A stretch of 64,000 nucleotides of DNA from CAZMGV01 sp964621525 [NCBI: uncultured bacterium]. GTDB lineage: Bacteria > JAGRBM01. The stretch covers positions 186,001 through 250,000 of the forward strand of contig CAZUMS010000001.1 in NCBI GenBank assembly GCA_964621525.1. The letters are read 5' to 3'. The notes under the pieces were generated by a model. The model did not search any database. It was not told the DNA's origin and was given only the letters and a program-made list of their open reading frames with translations. This document shows, piece by piece, positions 36,803 to 45,791 of this stretch (position 1 is the first letter of the stretch; the number at the start of each line of letters is the position of its first letter). Made by a program: the position numbers and the translations under genes.

Positions 36803-38089
36803 TCACGCCGCCCTGGCCGCCGGGCTGAGGCCGGCGGCGAGGAGCCCCGCCTCCTCGCCGCTAGCGAAGCTGGCGTCCGCCAGGAGTCCCCGGGAACCCA
36901 CCCAGTCTCCGGCGACGAACAGGCCGGGCGTATCGCCCACCTGCGGACCGGGGCGTCCCGCATAGCCGCCGCCCGCCGCCGTCACCAGCCGGTGCGTCAC
37001 CACCAGCTTCGGCAGATACCGCCGGAAGACGACCGCTTCGCGCCAGCCGGGCTGGAGGATATCCATGACCCCTTCGAGCTGCGTTTCGTCGCCGTGAGCA
37101 TCTGTTTCGGTGCCGGGCTCCAGATACTTCATGAGATGCACGACCGAACCGCCCCCCGGGCCCAGCTTCGCCGTCGCCGTATGAACGGAATAGTAGACCG
37201 GCTCGTCCATGCCGATGGCGAAGGTGGTCTCTGGGCGCGGCAACCGGTTCAGGACGAGATCGAGGGCCGCCGCTTTCACCAGGATCGACTGGGTGGCCCA
37301 GGAAGCCAGCAGGCCGCTCTGCGGGACGAGATGGGTGGCTTCCTTCGGGCCTGCGGCAATCACCAGCCGGCTGGCGGGCAGCACCCGGCCACCCTGAAGT
37401 TTCACGCCTGAAACCCCCTGCCCGTCCGTCTCGACGGTAACGGCATCCGCCGCCGTCAGGATTTCGACTCCTGTCGAGGCAGCTTTCGTCCGGAGCTGTT
37501 CGATGAAACTCTGCCAGCCGCCGTCCAGGTAGTACACGTTGTATTTAAGCGCGAGCTGGAGCTGGCGCACAGCGATCCCGGCGGAAAGTTCCGAGGGTTT
37601 ATTCGAATAGGTACCGAGCCGGATGAGGCTTTCGGCCGTCTGACGCACGTGGAGGCGCAGTCCCTCCCGCTCCAGCCAGTCCCGCACCGGAAAAGAATCC
37701 AGTTCCCCTGCCCGGAGCCGGGGGATCTTCGAGAGGAAACCGGCAAGCTGGAAACGGTCCCGCCAGCCGAGCAGATCGCCGAAGAAGAGCGAGAGGAAAC
37801 TGGAGGGAATCTGGTACGACTTCCCGTCCCTCAGGGCCCGCCCGGCCGCCGACGGTTTCTTTCCCTTCAGCTCAAGCCCCAGCGCCGTGGCAACCCGCAT
37901 CGCTTCGCCGCCGTCGTAAAACGCATGGGCTCCCAGGTTGAGGTGATATCCCTCTTTCACCTGCGTGGCTCCGCGCCCGCCGAGACCGGACGATTTTTCG
38001 ACGAGAGTGGTCTTCACCCCGGCCCGGCCGAGAACGACGGCCGCTGTCAGCCCCGCAATACCTCCGCCGATTACTACTGCTTCGTTCAT
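36803..38089 (-). CDS. FAD-dependent oxidoreductase, phytoene desaturase/protoporphyrinogen oxidase-like
   Basis: 428 residues. An N-terminal dinucleotide-binding motif (VIGGGIAGLTAAVVLGRAGVK) is followed by the GG-doublet region SSGLGGRGATQ typical of carotenoid desaturase-type amine oxidases. The C-terminal FAD contact is PGLFVAGDWVGSRGLLADASF. The size is smaller than most CrtI enzymes. No carotenoid or heme genes are adjacent, so the substrate is open. Confidence 0.85.
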   Translation of the reverse strand: MNEAVVIGGGIAGLTAAVVLGRAGVKTTLVEKSSGLGGRGATQVKEGYHLNLGAHAFYDGGEAMRVATALGLELKGKKPSAAGRALRDGKSYQIPSSFLSLFFGDLLGWRDRFQLAGFLSKIPRLRAGELDSFPVRDWLEREGLRLHVRQTAESLIRLGTYSNKPSELSAGIAVRQLQLALKYNVYYLDGGWQSFIEQLRTKAASTGVEILTAADAVTVETDGQGVSGVKLQGGRVLPASRLVIAAGPKEATHLVPQSGLLASWATQSILVKAAALDLVLNRLPRPETTFAIGMDEPVYYSVHTATAKLGPGGGSVVHLMKYLEPGTETDAHGDETQLEGVMDILQPGWREAVVFRRYLPKLVVTHRLVTAAGGGYAGRPGPQVGDTPGLFVAGDWVGSRGLLADASFASGEEAGLLAAGLSPAARAA

Positions 38090-38211
38090 GGTTCCACCGC
38101 TTCCTTTCAGGCCATAACACGTTCGGGCGGTTTCAAAGGTTACAAAAAAGTGACTGCCGGGCGTAACCCGGTGTATTCTCGCGCAAAACAGGGGAAGGGG
38201 TCCCTACCAAA

Positions 38212-39312
38212 ATGGCCGTCGTCACCCGTACGACCAATCCGAATGAACTGCTCGGAATGATGGAGGACGGTTCGATTCTGGAGATCGTCGAACCGATCTG
38301 CCAGACGCGGGCCGACGTCCAGCTCGACATCTGGGACGACGACCGGGTCGCCAAGTTTTTCTTCGAAGGCGGCCGCCTCGTCCATGCCGTGAGTGGCAAC
38401 CATAAAGGACGCGACGTCGCCTACAACCTGATCAACTTCCGGCGCGGCGTCTTCAAGTTCAAGCGGGACCAGAAGGCGCCGGAACATACCGTCAACATCC
38501 CCTACGAGGGTTTCTTCGACCGGTTCCAGATGGGGATGGCGGAGATCTTCAGCCAGGTGGCGCTCGCCCTGGATGACCGGCAGGTGGCCTGCGAGATCCG
38601 CTCCCACAAGGGCGCCCTGATCGCCCGGTGGTCGAACTCGCTCGCCATGGGCGCCCGGCTCGGCAGGCTGGAAAACCTCACCCACGACCAGGTTTCCAAG
38701 CTGCTGGAGTCGATCGGCCCCGGGAAGCTCGACACCTTCCGCCCCCACGAAGGAATGATCGAGTATCTCCGCCGCCTCCAGAGCTTCAAGGCGTTCGTCC
38801 GCATCATCTATTCGGACGCGGAACTGACCCAGCGGATCCAGAAGTGGAACGAGGACAATCTCGAAGCCGGCGTCGTGCGGGCGTTCACGGATGCCCTGAA
38901 ACAGGCCGACCGGCACCCCGGCACGCGGCTTCCCAAGATCCTCCACATCGACGACGAAGAGCCCATGCATCTTCTGGTCAAACATGCCCTGTCGAACATC
39001 AAGGCGGAGATCATCGCCGCCTACGACGGACAGGAAGGATTCCGGACGGCGCTCAAGGAGCGCCCCGACCTGATTATCCTCGATCTCTCCATGCCGCGGA
39101 TGAACGGCTTCGAGGCGTGCCAGAAGCTCAAGGAACACGAAAAAACCTGCAACACCAAGATCCTGGTCCTTTCCGGAGAAGATACGGAAGTGAACCGGCA
39201 GATCGTGACCGGATCGCTGTTTGCGGATTCGTTTCTCGCCAAGCCGTTCAACCGGCGGCAGCTCGTGATGACCGTGCTTTCCATGGGGCGGTTCGAGCTG
39301 AAGGACGGCTAG
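38212..39312 (+). CDS. Response regulator with N-terminal DUF4388 (PATAN) and C-terminal receiver
   Basis: 366 residues. Residues about 10-130 form a DUF4388/PATAN-type domain (GSILEIVEPICQTRADVQLDI, KFFFEGGRLVHAVSGNHKG). A linker follows, then a CheY-like receiver from residue about 243. In the receiver DDEEP supplies the acidic pocket, Asp291 in IILDLSMPRMNG is the phospho-acceptor, LVLSGED has Ser at the usual Thr/Ser position, and AKPF has the conserved Lys. There is no DNA-binding output domain. PATAN proteins act in surface behaviour and protein-protein signalling in cyanobacteria and deltaproteobacteria. It lies 120 bp upstream of the topoisomerase gene, same strand. Confidence 0.88.
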   Translation: MAVVTRTTNPNELLGMMEDGSILEIVEPICQTRADVQLDIWDDDRVAKFFFEGGRLVHAVSGNHKGRDVAYNLINFRRGVFKFKRDQKAPEHTVNIPYEGFFDRFQMGMAEIFSQVALALDDRQVACEIRSHKGALIARWSNSLAMGARLGRLENLTHDQVSKLLESIGPGKLDTFRPHEGMIEYLRRLQSFKAFVRIIYSDAELTQRIQKWNEDNLEAGVVRAFTDALKQADRHPGTRLPKILHIDDEEPMHLLVKHALSNIKAEIIAAYDGQEGFRTALKERPDLIILDLSMPRMNGFEACQKLKEHEKTCNTKILVLSGEDTEVNRQIVTGSLFADSFLAKPFNRRQLVMTVLSMGRFELKDG

Positions 39313-39432
39313 TCCGGCCTCTTTTCCATACGATTGGACCCGGCGCGGTTCATCGGGCAATATAGGGGTCTACCCAGGACGGTCCGTGGCGTGTTGTGAG
39401 GGCTCCGCCGACGGCGTCTGGTCAGTGATTCC

Positions 39433-41250
39433 ATGGCGAAAAAGAAGCCCGATTCCGGCAAACAGCTCGATCTCATGTCCGCCAAACCCTCAGCGAAGGC
39501 AGAGGCCAGGGCCGCTGCCGCGCCCAGGGCCGTGCCGGCCCCTGCTCCGAAGGATGACGGCGCAGCCCCCGAGACTGGAAAGCCCAAACGGCGCGCTTCG
39601 GCCGAAGACATGGCCAAGCGTCAGCGGGAAATCTCCGTCTCGGAGTTTTTTACCAAGAACCGCCACCTGCTCGGTTTCGACAACCCGCAGAAGGCGATGC
39701 TCACGGCCATCAAGGAAGCCGTGGACAACGCCCTCGACGCCTGTGAAGAAGCGGGCATCCTGCCCGATATCGAGGTCGGGATCTCCGAAGTCAGCGAGGG
39801 CCGCTACCGCATCCGGATCGGGGACAACGGCCCCGGAATTCCCAAGCCGCAGATCCCCAAGGTGTTCGGCAAGCTGCTTTATGGTTCCAAGTTCCATCGC
39901 CTGAAGCAGAGCCGCGGCCAGCAGGGCATCGGTATCTCGGCGGCGGGCATGTACGGCCAGCTCACCACCGGAAAGCCGGTTCACGTCGTTTCGCGCACCG
40001 GCAAGGGAAAGCCCGCCTATGCGCTGGACATCACGCTGAACACACGCCTGAACCAGCCGGAACTTTCCAACGAGACGGTCGACGAGAAGTTCGAGAAGCC
40101 CCACGGCACGAAAGTCGAGATCGAGTTATCGGGCCTCTACAAGAAGGGCAAACGGTCGGTGGACGAGTACCTCATGCTCACCGCCGTCTCGAACCCCCAC
40201 GTCACGCTCACGTTCACCGCACCGGGCAGCCCCCCGGTCGTCTACGACCGGTCCAGCACCGAGCTGCCGGTGGAAGCCCTCGAGATCAAGCCCCATCCGC
40301 ACGGCATCGAACTGGGCATGCTGATCAAGATGCTCCAGGACACCGGTTCGACGACGGTCAAATCCGCGCTCAAGGCGGATTTCTCCCGGGTTTCGGACGG
40401 GCCTGCCGACGAAATCCTCAAGCTGGCGAACGTGAAGGGTTCTGCCAAGCCCGGCTCGCTCGAAGCCTACCAGATCGAGGCGATCTACAAGGCGATGCAG
40501 ACGGTGAAACTCCTCGCCCCGCCGTCCAACTGTCTCTCTCCCATCGGCGAGGAACGCATCGAGGCGAGCCTCAAGGCCCGGTTCAAGGCGGCGTTCGTGA
40601 CCTCTTCGACCCGCAAGCCGGTCGTCTACCGCGGCAACCCGTTCCAGATCGAGGTCGGCCTCGCCTACGGCGGCGACCTGCCGGCGGACGAGCTTTGCGA
40701 GCTGTACCGCTTCGCCAACCGTGTTCCGCTCCAGTACCAGCAGGGTGCCTGCGCTATTCACCGGGCTGTCATGACAACCGACTGGAAGTCCTACGGGCTA
40801 CAGCAGTCCAGGGGCGCGCTGCCGACAGGGCCCCTTGTGGTCATGGTCCACATGGCGAGCGTCTGGGTTCCGTTCACCAGCGAGTCGAAGGAAGCCATCG
40901 CGCACTACGACGAGATCATCAAGGAAATAAAGCTGGGGCTCCAGGACTGCGGCCGGCGCCTCAAGCTCTACGTGAGCGGCCAGCGCCGCACGGCCGACGA
41001 GCTGGCGAAGCGCGGCTACATGCTGAAATACATCCCGCTCGTCGGCGAAGCGCTCCGGCTGCTGCTGGACCTCAAGCCGAAGGATGAGGAGGCGGTGAAA
41101 GAACACCTCAAGACGATACTTGAGAAAACCCGCGCCACCGCCCTTCCGATTGTCCGCAAAGGGACGGTTTCTGCAGAGGAGCTCGCTGCCATCCGGGCGG
41201 CAGAAGCCGAAGCAGCCAAGAACAACATTGAAACGGCCGAGGCCGGCTGA
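39433..41250 (+). CDS. top6B: DNA topoisomerase VI subunit B
   Basis: 605 residues of a type IIB topoisomerase ATPase subunit, rare in bacteria. A basic, Ala/Pro-rich N terminus of about 60 residues precedes the GHKL domain: EAVDNALDACEE at 95-106, GDNGPGIP at 130-137 and GQQGIGISAAGMYGQL at 162-177. An H2TH region follows (MLQDTGSTTVKSALKADFS). The transducer domain holds VPFTSESKEAIA with the switch Lys486. The C terminus is lysine/alanine-rich. No subunit A (Spo11-like, Toprim) gene is adjacent or elsewhere in the window, though the pair is normally co-encoded. The closely following gene is a ferredoxin, 11 bases after the stop. Confidence 0.95.
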   Translation: MAKKKPDSGKQLDLMSAKPSAKAEARAAAAPRAVPAPAPKDDGAAPETGKPKRRASAEDMAKRQREISVSEFFTKNRHLLGFDNPQKAMLTAIKEAVDNALDACEEAGILPDIEVGISEVSEGRYRIRIGDNGPGIPKPQIPKVFGKLLYGSKFHRLKQSRGQQGIGISAAGMYGQLTTGKPVHVVSRTGKGKPAYALDITLNTRLNQPELSNETVDEKFEKPHGTKVEIELSGLYKKGKRSVDEYLMLTAVSNPHVTLTFTAPGSPPVVYDRSSTELPVEALEIKPHPHGIELGMLIKMLQDTGSTTVKSALKADFSRVSDGPADEILKLANVKGSAKPGSLEAYQIEAIYKAMQTVKLLAPPSNCLSPIGEERIEASLKARFKAAFVTSSTRKPVVYRGNPFQIEVGLAYGGDLPADELCELYRFANRVPLQYQQGACAIHRAVMTTDWKSYGLQQSRGALPTGPLVVMVHMASVWVPFTSESKEAIAHYDEIIKEIKLGLQDCGRRLKLYVSGQRRTADELAKRGYMLKYIPLVGEALRLLLDLKPKDEEAVKEHLKTILEKTRATALPIVRKGTVSAEELAAIRAAEAEAAKNNIETAEAG

Positions 41251-41261
41251 CAGGACTGCCG

Positions 41262-41546
41262 ATGACCCGGGTGACGTTCATCACCGAAAACAGGACCATC
41301 GAGGTCGAGAAGAAGAAACAGCTTCTCGACCTTTGCGAACAGACGGGCTCCGCCCTGCCCTTCGGCTGCAAGGTCGGCACCTGCGGGACCTGCACCATCA
41401 AGGTCGTGAAGGGGATGGAAACCCTCACGAAGGTCAACCTGTTCGAAAGGAACCGCCTCGGCGACGGCCGTGTGCGGGAAGGCTACCGGCTCGCCTGCCA
41501 GAGCGAGATCGTGGCCGACGGCGAACTGGCGTTCGAGAACGGCTGA
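41262..41546 (+). CDS. Plant-type [2Fe-2S] ferredoxin
   Basis: 94 residues. The cluster-binding pattern FGCKVGTCGTC is followed later by LACQ, four cysteines spaced as in plant/adrenodoxin-type ferredoxins. It carries electrons to an unidentified partner. It starts 11 bases after the top6B stop on the same strand, so it is probably co-transcribed, although no functional link is known. It converges on a thioesterase gene. Confidence 0.9.
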   Translation: MTRVTFITENRTIEVEKKKQLLDLCEQTGSALPFGCKVGTCGTCTIKVVKGMETLTKVNLFERNRLGDGRVREGYRLACQSEIVADGELAFENG

Positions 41547-41555
41547 ACCGGCCCG

Positions 41556-42053
41556 CTAGCTCCGGAGTTTCTCGGAGTTCTCCATACCCTTGAGATTCAG
41601 GAATGCCTTGGCCTTCTCCACGTCGAGGGCGAAGAACTTGCCGCTCGCCGTGGCGAGTTCAGTCCCGTCCGGCGTGATGATCCGGCCGGAGGCGCTCACG
41701 ATCTTGTCGCCGATATCATCCGCCCAGGCCTCGATCCGGATCAGGTTTTCGATCAGCACCGGCTTCTTGAACTTCACGTTCAGTTCGACCGTGACGCACT
41801 TCTTGTCGGACGACTGGCTCGCGGCGATTCCGACGATCTCGTCAAGCAGCGTCGCCACAATGCCGCCGTGGGCTGTCTTGGACATGCCCCTGAGGTGAGA
41901 CTTCAGGATCGTGTCGCAGTAGTACCGCATGTCCCGGTTCCACCGGTAGGCCTGAAGCTGCATGCCGCACTGGTTCTCGGTTCCGCAGGCAAAACAGCCC
42001 TTTGTCGCCGGGATATAGTAGCGCTCTGCTTCGGGATGTTCGGTCAACGGCAT
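41556..42053 (-). CDS. PaaI-type hotdog thioesterase
   Basis: About 165 residues from the ATG at 42053 (MPLTEHPEAERYY); seven residues more are possible from 42074. The hotdog core reads AHGGIVATLLDEIVGIAAS, with the usual active-site helix, then TVELNVKFKKPVLIENLIRIEA. A CFACG segment near the N terminus (Cys-x-x-Cys) is typical of a thioesterase subgroup. The substrate is likely an acyl-CoA. Confidence 0.85.
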   Translation of the reverse strand: MPLTEHPEAERYYIPATKGCFACGTENQCGMQLQAYRWNRDMRYYCDTILKSHLRGMSKTAHGGIVATLLDEIVGIAASQSSDKKCVTVELNVKFKKPVLIENLIRIEAWADDIGDKIVSASGRIITPDGTELATASGKFFALDVEKAKAFLNLKGMENSEKLRS

Positions 42054-42092
42054 CGGTCTTTCTCTCCTTGGCAATAACCGGAAACGGGCGGC

Positions 42093-42785
42093 CTACAGGC
42101 GCCCGACGTGAAGCTTTTCCCAGGCCATCACTTCGTCATAGCCCGGAAACCGGCGCTCCAGTTCCCGGAATCTCCGGTTGTGGAAATGTCCGTCCCGGCG
42201 GCCCTCGCGTTTGGCTTCGGCAATGAGCCACGCATGGCAAAGCTCATGGTACACCAGAAACTCCATGACAAGGCGCGGCACGAACGGCCGGTCGAGGCGC
42301 GGGTTCACCCGGATCAGGTGGTTGTCCGGGCTGTAGACGGCGAGCTGGATCCGGCGCCGGCCGCGGCTCGCCCGGCCCCAGCCGATGGCGGCCGGGGGAA
42401 GCTCCGGAAAATGCTGCGCATGTACTCCGGCCAGGATAGCTGCCAAGTCGAAGCAACGGCCCTGCACGGCTTCAGGACGCGAGAATCTCCGGGGAATCCT
42501 GGGACGGATCAGGTGCCGGTTCTGCTCCACATGGCGGGAGATTTCCGGATGACGCCCGCGCCCCCGGCGGCAGTATGAGGCCACGGCCCGGAAGACGTCC
42601 GGCTCGACCCATTCGAACATCCGGTGCGCCCGCACGGAAATGCCCGCAGGTCCCCGCCGCACGGCAAGCATCGTCGTCGTGTTGTCGGTAAATTGCAGGG
42701 TGACGGGAGCCGCCGCCTCGCGGGCGAGCAGTTCCGCCGTCACCTGCACCCGGCTGAACGGGAACGAGAGCTGGGCTCCGGTCAT
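42093..42785 (-). CDS. SprT-like zinc metallopeptidase
   Basis: 230 residues. A zinc HExxH motif (VYHELCHAW) plus a downstream HFHNRRFRELERRFPGYDE are characteristic of SprT/Spartan-like domains. The domain covers about residues 110-225. The N-terminal half (VTAELLAREAAAPVTLQF) is unfamiliar. Spartan cleaves DNA-protein crosslinks, but bacterial SprT-like proteins are poorly characterised. Its start overlaps the stop of the SRPBCC gene by one base (TGATG), showing coupling. Confidence 0.82.
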   Translation of the reverse strand: MTGAQLSFPFSRVQVTAELLAREAAAPVTLQFTDNTTTMLAVRRGPAGISVRAHRMFEWVEPDVFRAVASYCRRGRGRHPEISRHVEQNRHLIRPRIPRRFSRPEAVQGRCFDLAAILAGVHAQHFPELPPAAIGWGRASRGRRRIQLAVYSPDNHLIRVNPRLDRPFVPRLVMEFLVYHELCHAWLIAEAKREGRRDGHFHNRRFRELERRFPGYDEVMAWEKLHVGRL

Positions 42786-43222
42786 CAGGAGTTCTTGGCG
42801 TTACGCTCGGCGTACGCCTTCAGGCCCTCAAGACACCGGATTGTAACCTCATCGATCTTCTCACGGAAGAGTGCCGGCAGCGGTGAAAGAAGACCGTCCC
42901 AAGTCTCTTCGCTCCGGACCCTCGTGCGGCCGCCGAGGTCGTCGAGCAGGATGGAATGGACGACCTGGAGGCCGGGCCCGCCGCCGCTCCAGGCGATCTT
43001 CACCGGCTCCTGAAGCGCACTGAGCTCGGTTTTCACCGGCAGCGCCCGGCCACCAAGTTTCATCTTCTGAACGAACCGGGTACCAGACATGACCTTGCCG
43101 GGTGTTTTCTTCGTGACCGACACAATGTCCGGGTACCAGGCGTTCCAGCCCTCGATGTCGTACCAGAGCTTCCAGACTTCCTGGACCGGTGCGTTGATCT
43201 CGATCTGGTGTTTGACCAGCAT
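42785..43222 (-). CDS. SRPBCC (START-like) polyketide cyclase/dehydrase-type protein
   Basis: 145 residues from the ATG at 43222, which has GGGGGA seven bases upstream. The frame is open to 43282, but the extra 20 residues are not family-like. The helix-grip fold is suggested by HQIEINAPVQEVWKLWYDIEGWNAWYPDI and by a C-terminal long helix, typical of proteins holding a hydrophobic ligand. No specific ligand can be named. It is coupled to the SprT-like gene. Confidence 0.85.
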   Translation of the reverse strand: MLVKHQIEINAPVQEVWKLWYDIEGWNAWYPDIVSVTKKTPGKVMSGTRFVQKMKLGGRALPVKTELSALQEPVKIAWSGGGPGLQVVHSILLDDLGGRTRVRSEETWDGLLSPLPALFREKIDEVTIRCLEGLKAYAERNAKNS

Positions 43223-43315
43223 GAATTTTCCCCCTGAAGCGTTCCCCACCATATGCTCTCCGGAGCGGCAGGGACGACGCAAGCTAAAGCACGGAGCCCG
43301 CTCCGTGGCAAGACG

Positions 43316-44794
43316 TCAGTTCAGGGTCGGAGGCGGCGGGGCGGCGGGAGCGGCAGCCCCCTGTGCGGGCTGCCCTTCCTTGCGTTTGAACGGAAGGAAA
43401 ACGGTAAAACTCGTCCCCTTGCCGGGCTCCGACTGGACCTCGATCTTGCCGCCGTGGGCATCGACGATCCACTTCACGATGGACAGTCCGAGTCCTGAGC
43501 CGCTTTCCCGGCGCGTTCTCGCCTTGTCGGCCCGGAAGAACCGGTCGAAAATCTTGCCGAGATCCTCTCTGGCAATGCCAATTCCGGTGTCCCGGACCTC
43601 CATAAAGGCAAAAAACGCATTGGCCTGTCCCAGGCGGACCTGCACGGAGCCTCCGGCCTCGGTGTACTGGACCGCATTGTCCACCAGATTGCTGACCATC
43701 TGGGAGAGCCGGACCCGGTCGCCTTCGATCTCCAGCGGTTCCGTATCCTGCGGCCAGTTCAGCGAGACGCTTTTCTCCGATGCCAGCATCTCGAGGCTTT
43801 CGCAGATGTCCCGGACCAGTTCCTTCAGGTCCAGCATCTCGCAGTTCATCTGGACCTGCCCCACATCGGCCTTGGAAAGCACCAGAAGGTTCGAAGTGAT
43901 CTTGCTCAGGCGTCCGATCTCTTCCAGAGCGGAAACGAGAATGTCCTGGTATTCCTCGGGCGTGCGTTCCTGCTGCAGACCGAGTTCGATCTGCCCCCGG
44001 AGCACCGTCAGGGGGGTCTTCAGCTCGTGCGAGGCATCGGACGTGAACTTGCGGATCTGCTCGAAGGACTGCTCCAGCGAATCGAGCATGGCGTTGAAGG
44101 TCTTGGCGAGGCGCCCCAGTTCGTCATCGACAAGGGGGGCATCGAGCCGTTCCTGGAGATTACGGGCGCTGATCCCCTGCACGGTTCGGGTGATGCGGTC
44201 GAACGGCCTCAAGGCCTGGTCGACAAAGACGGCCCCCAGCAGGCCTGCCGCCAGCACGCTGAGGCCGAAGACGACCGCCATGACCGTCACGAGGCGTTCC
44301 AGGGTGTCGTCCATGTATCCCATGGAGCCCGCCACCTGGACGACGGCGCTCGTCACCTCTCCGTTCAGGATGATCGGCATCGTGATCACCCTGACAGGGT
44401 GCTCGTCGATATTCCGGAAGGTCTCGTATGTCGTCACGCCGCGCTGGGCATTCGCCTGAGCGAACTCGGTAAACGGCACCAGTTCGCGGCGGATCCGCGA
44501 CCGGTGCCGCTTTCCTTTGGGCGTCTCCAGGATGTCGATGTAGCGGTCCACAACCTGCCGGCCGAACACCCAGCCGAACATGGATTGCCGTCCGTAGAGG
44601 CCGCGTTCAGCCTGGGACGCATTGACCCGGGCCAGGCCGACGGCCGCCGTCTTCAGCGACGCGTCGAACTGGCGGATCATGCCCCGGTCGAAAAAGACGT
44701 ACAGGGTCGTGGAAAAGGCTGCCAGTAGCGCTACCAGCAGCCCCAGATACCAGACGAGGAGTTTAGCCCTTAGCGTTAAGGGCCTTCGTTTCAC
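43316..44794 (-). CDS. Two-component sensor histidine kinase (EnvZ/CusS type with HAMP)
   Basis: 492 residues. TM1 lies at about 13-35, a periplasmic sensor at 36-165 and TM2 at 170-190. HAMP lies at about 190-245 (RPFDRITRTVQGISARNLQERL). The HisKA motif SHELKTPLTVLRG has phospho-acceptor His256. The ATPase N-box is LVDNAVQYTEAGG, with DTGIGI and GSGLGLSIVKWIVDAHGG following. GTG start at 44794 overlaps the regulator's stop by four bases. The signal sensed is unknown. The C terminus is Ala/Pro-rich. Confidence 0.94.
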   Translation of the reverse strand: MKRRPLTLRAKLLVWYLGLLVALLAAFSTTLYVFFDRGMIRQFDASLKTAAVGLARVNASQAERGLYGRQSMFGWVFGRQVVDRYIDILETPKGKRHRSRIRRELVPFTEFAQANAQRGVTTYETFRNIDEHPVRVITMPIILNGEVTSAVVQVAGSMGYMDDTLERLVTVMAVVFGLSVLAAGLLGAVFVDQALRPFDRITRTVQGISARNLQERLDAPLVDDELGRLAKTFNAMLDSLEQSFEQIRKFTSDASHELKTPLTVLRGQIELGLQQERTPEEYQDILVSALEEIGRLSKITSNLLVLSKADVGQVQMNCEMLDLKELVRDICESLEMLASEKSVSLNWPQDTEPLEIEGDRVRLSQMVSNLVDNAVQYTEAGGSVQVRLGQANAFFAFMEVRDTGIGIAREDLGKIFDRFFRADKARTRRESGSGLGLSIVKWIVDAHGGKIEVQSEPGKGTSFTVFLPFKRKEGQPAQGAAAPAAPPPPTLN

Positions 44795-45471
44795 GCGGCA
44801 TCAGCTTCCTTGAGGACGTAACCGACTCCGCGAACGGTGTGGATCAGTTTCTTCTCCGGCGGCGTTTCCACCTTGTTCCGGAGGTGGTTCACGTAGACAT
44901 CCACGATGTTCGTCGAGGAGTCGAAGTTCATGTCCCACACATGCTCGCTGATAACGGTCCGGGTCAGGATCTTACCACAGTTCCGCATGAAGAACTCAAG
45001 CAGCGCGTATTCCTTGGCCGTGAGATCGATCTTCCGGCCGCTCCGGCGGACTTCGCGGGAAACAGGGTCCAGCGTGAGGTTGTCGACCTTTAGCACCGCG
45101 GCGCGGGAGCTCGTCGCGCGGCGGAGCAGTGCGCGGACCCGGGCGAGCAGCTCGGTGAACGCGAAGGGCTTCGCCAGGTAGTCGTCGGCGCCGGTGTCGA
45201 GTCCCTTCACCTTGTCCTCGAGAGTGTCACGGGCGGTGAGCAGCAGCACCGGAGTCTGGACGCTCTTCGCCCGGATCTGCTCGAGAACCTTCAGGCCGTC
45301 GAGCTTGGGCAGCATGATGTCCAGGATGATCAGGTCGTAATTCTGGTTCAGGGCGTAGGAGAGCCCCTCTTCGCCGTCCTGGGCCACGTCCACGGCGTAG
45401 CTTTCTTCCGTCAGGCCTTTCTGAATGAAGCTGGAGACCTTCTTTTCGTCCTCAACTACGAGAATTCGCAT
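44791..45471 (-). CDS. OmpR/PhoB-family response regulator
   Basis: 226 residues. The ATG at 45471 starts MRILVVEDEKKVSSFIQKGL and has GGGAAGAAA just upstream, so the longer frame to 45591 is rejected. The receiver has Asp51 in LIILDIMLPKLDG, LLLTARDT and AKPFAFTELLARVRALLRR. The output domain is a winged helix of OmpR type with RTVISEHVWDMNFD and VDVYVNHLRNKVE. It is paired with the kinase through a GTGA overlap. Confidence 0.94.
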   Translation of the reverse strand: MRILVVEDEKKVSSFIQKGLTEESYAVDVAQDGEEGLSYALNQNYDLIILDIMLPKLDGLKVLEQIRAKSVQTPVLLLTARDTLEDKVKGLDTGADDYLAKPFAFTELLARVRALLRRATSSRAAVLKVDNLTLDPVSREVRRSGRKIDLTAKEYALLEFFMRNCGKILTRTVISEHVWDMNFDSSTNIVDVYVNHLRNKVETPPEKKLIHTVRGVGYVLKEADAA

Positions 45472-45791
45472 GATTTTCTTCCCTAAGTGTTTCGGTTCAA
45501 AGACGGAGGTAGTGCCGGACGGGAGCATTTCAGTGTGCATGGGATTTCCTTTTGCCCTAGTTTCCCGTTTTGGCGCGTCCCCAACGCGCATTTTTAATAT
45601 TTGCTACAAAACCCCTCTCAGAGGCAATTAAAATCGCACTCTTTAATGTGTTTTCACGTTCGGTTCATGGGAGACCCATTGCCGCTTCATGCACGTTAAT
45701 ACTTGTCCCCGGACCCCAGGATGGATAACTATTTTCCGGCCTAAAAGTTCGTAGTTTCAGGCACATAAGTGCTTACGGAGGACACCGTCCC
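45472..45791. other. 320 bp divergent region between the response regulator and DUF1844 genes
   Basis: Noticeably AT-richer than the rest (for example 45581-45660, with AAATATTAAAAAT on the minus strand, a plausible -10 area for the two-component operon). TTGTCC around 45704 with TAACTA downstream might serve the plus-strand genes. No gene or strong repeat is seen. Confidence 0.4.
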
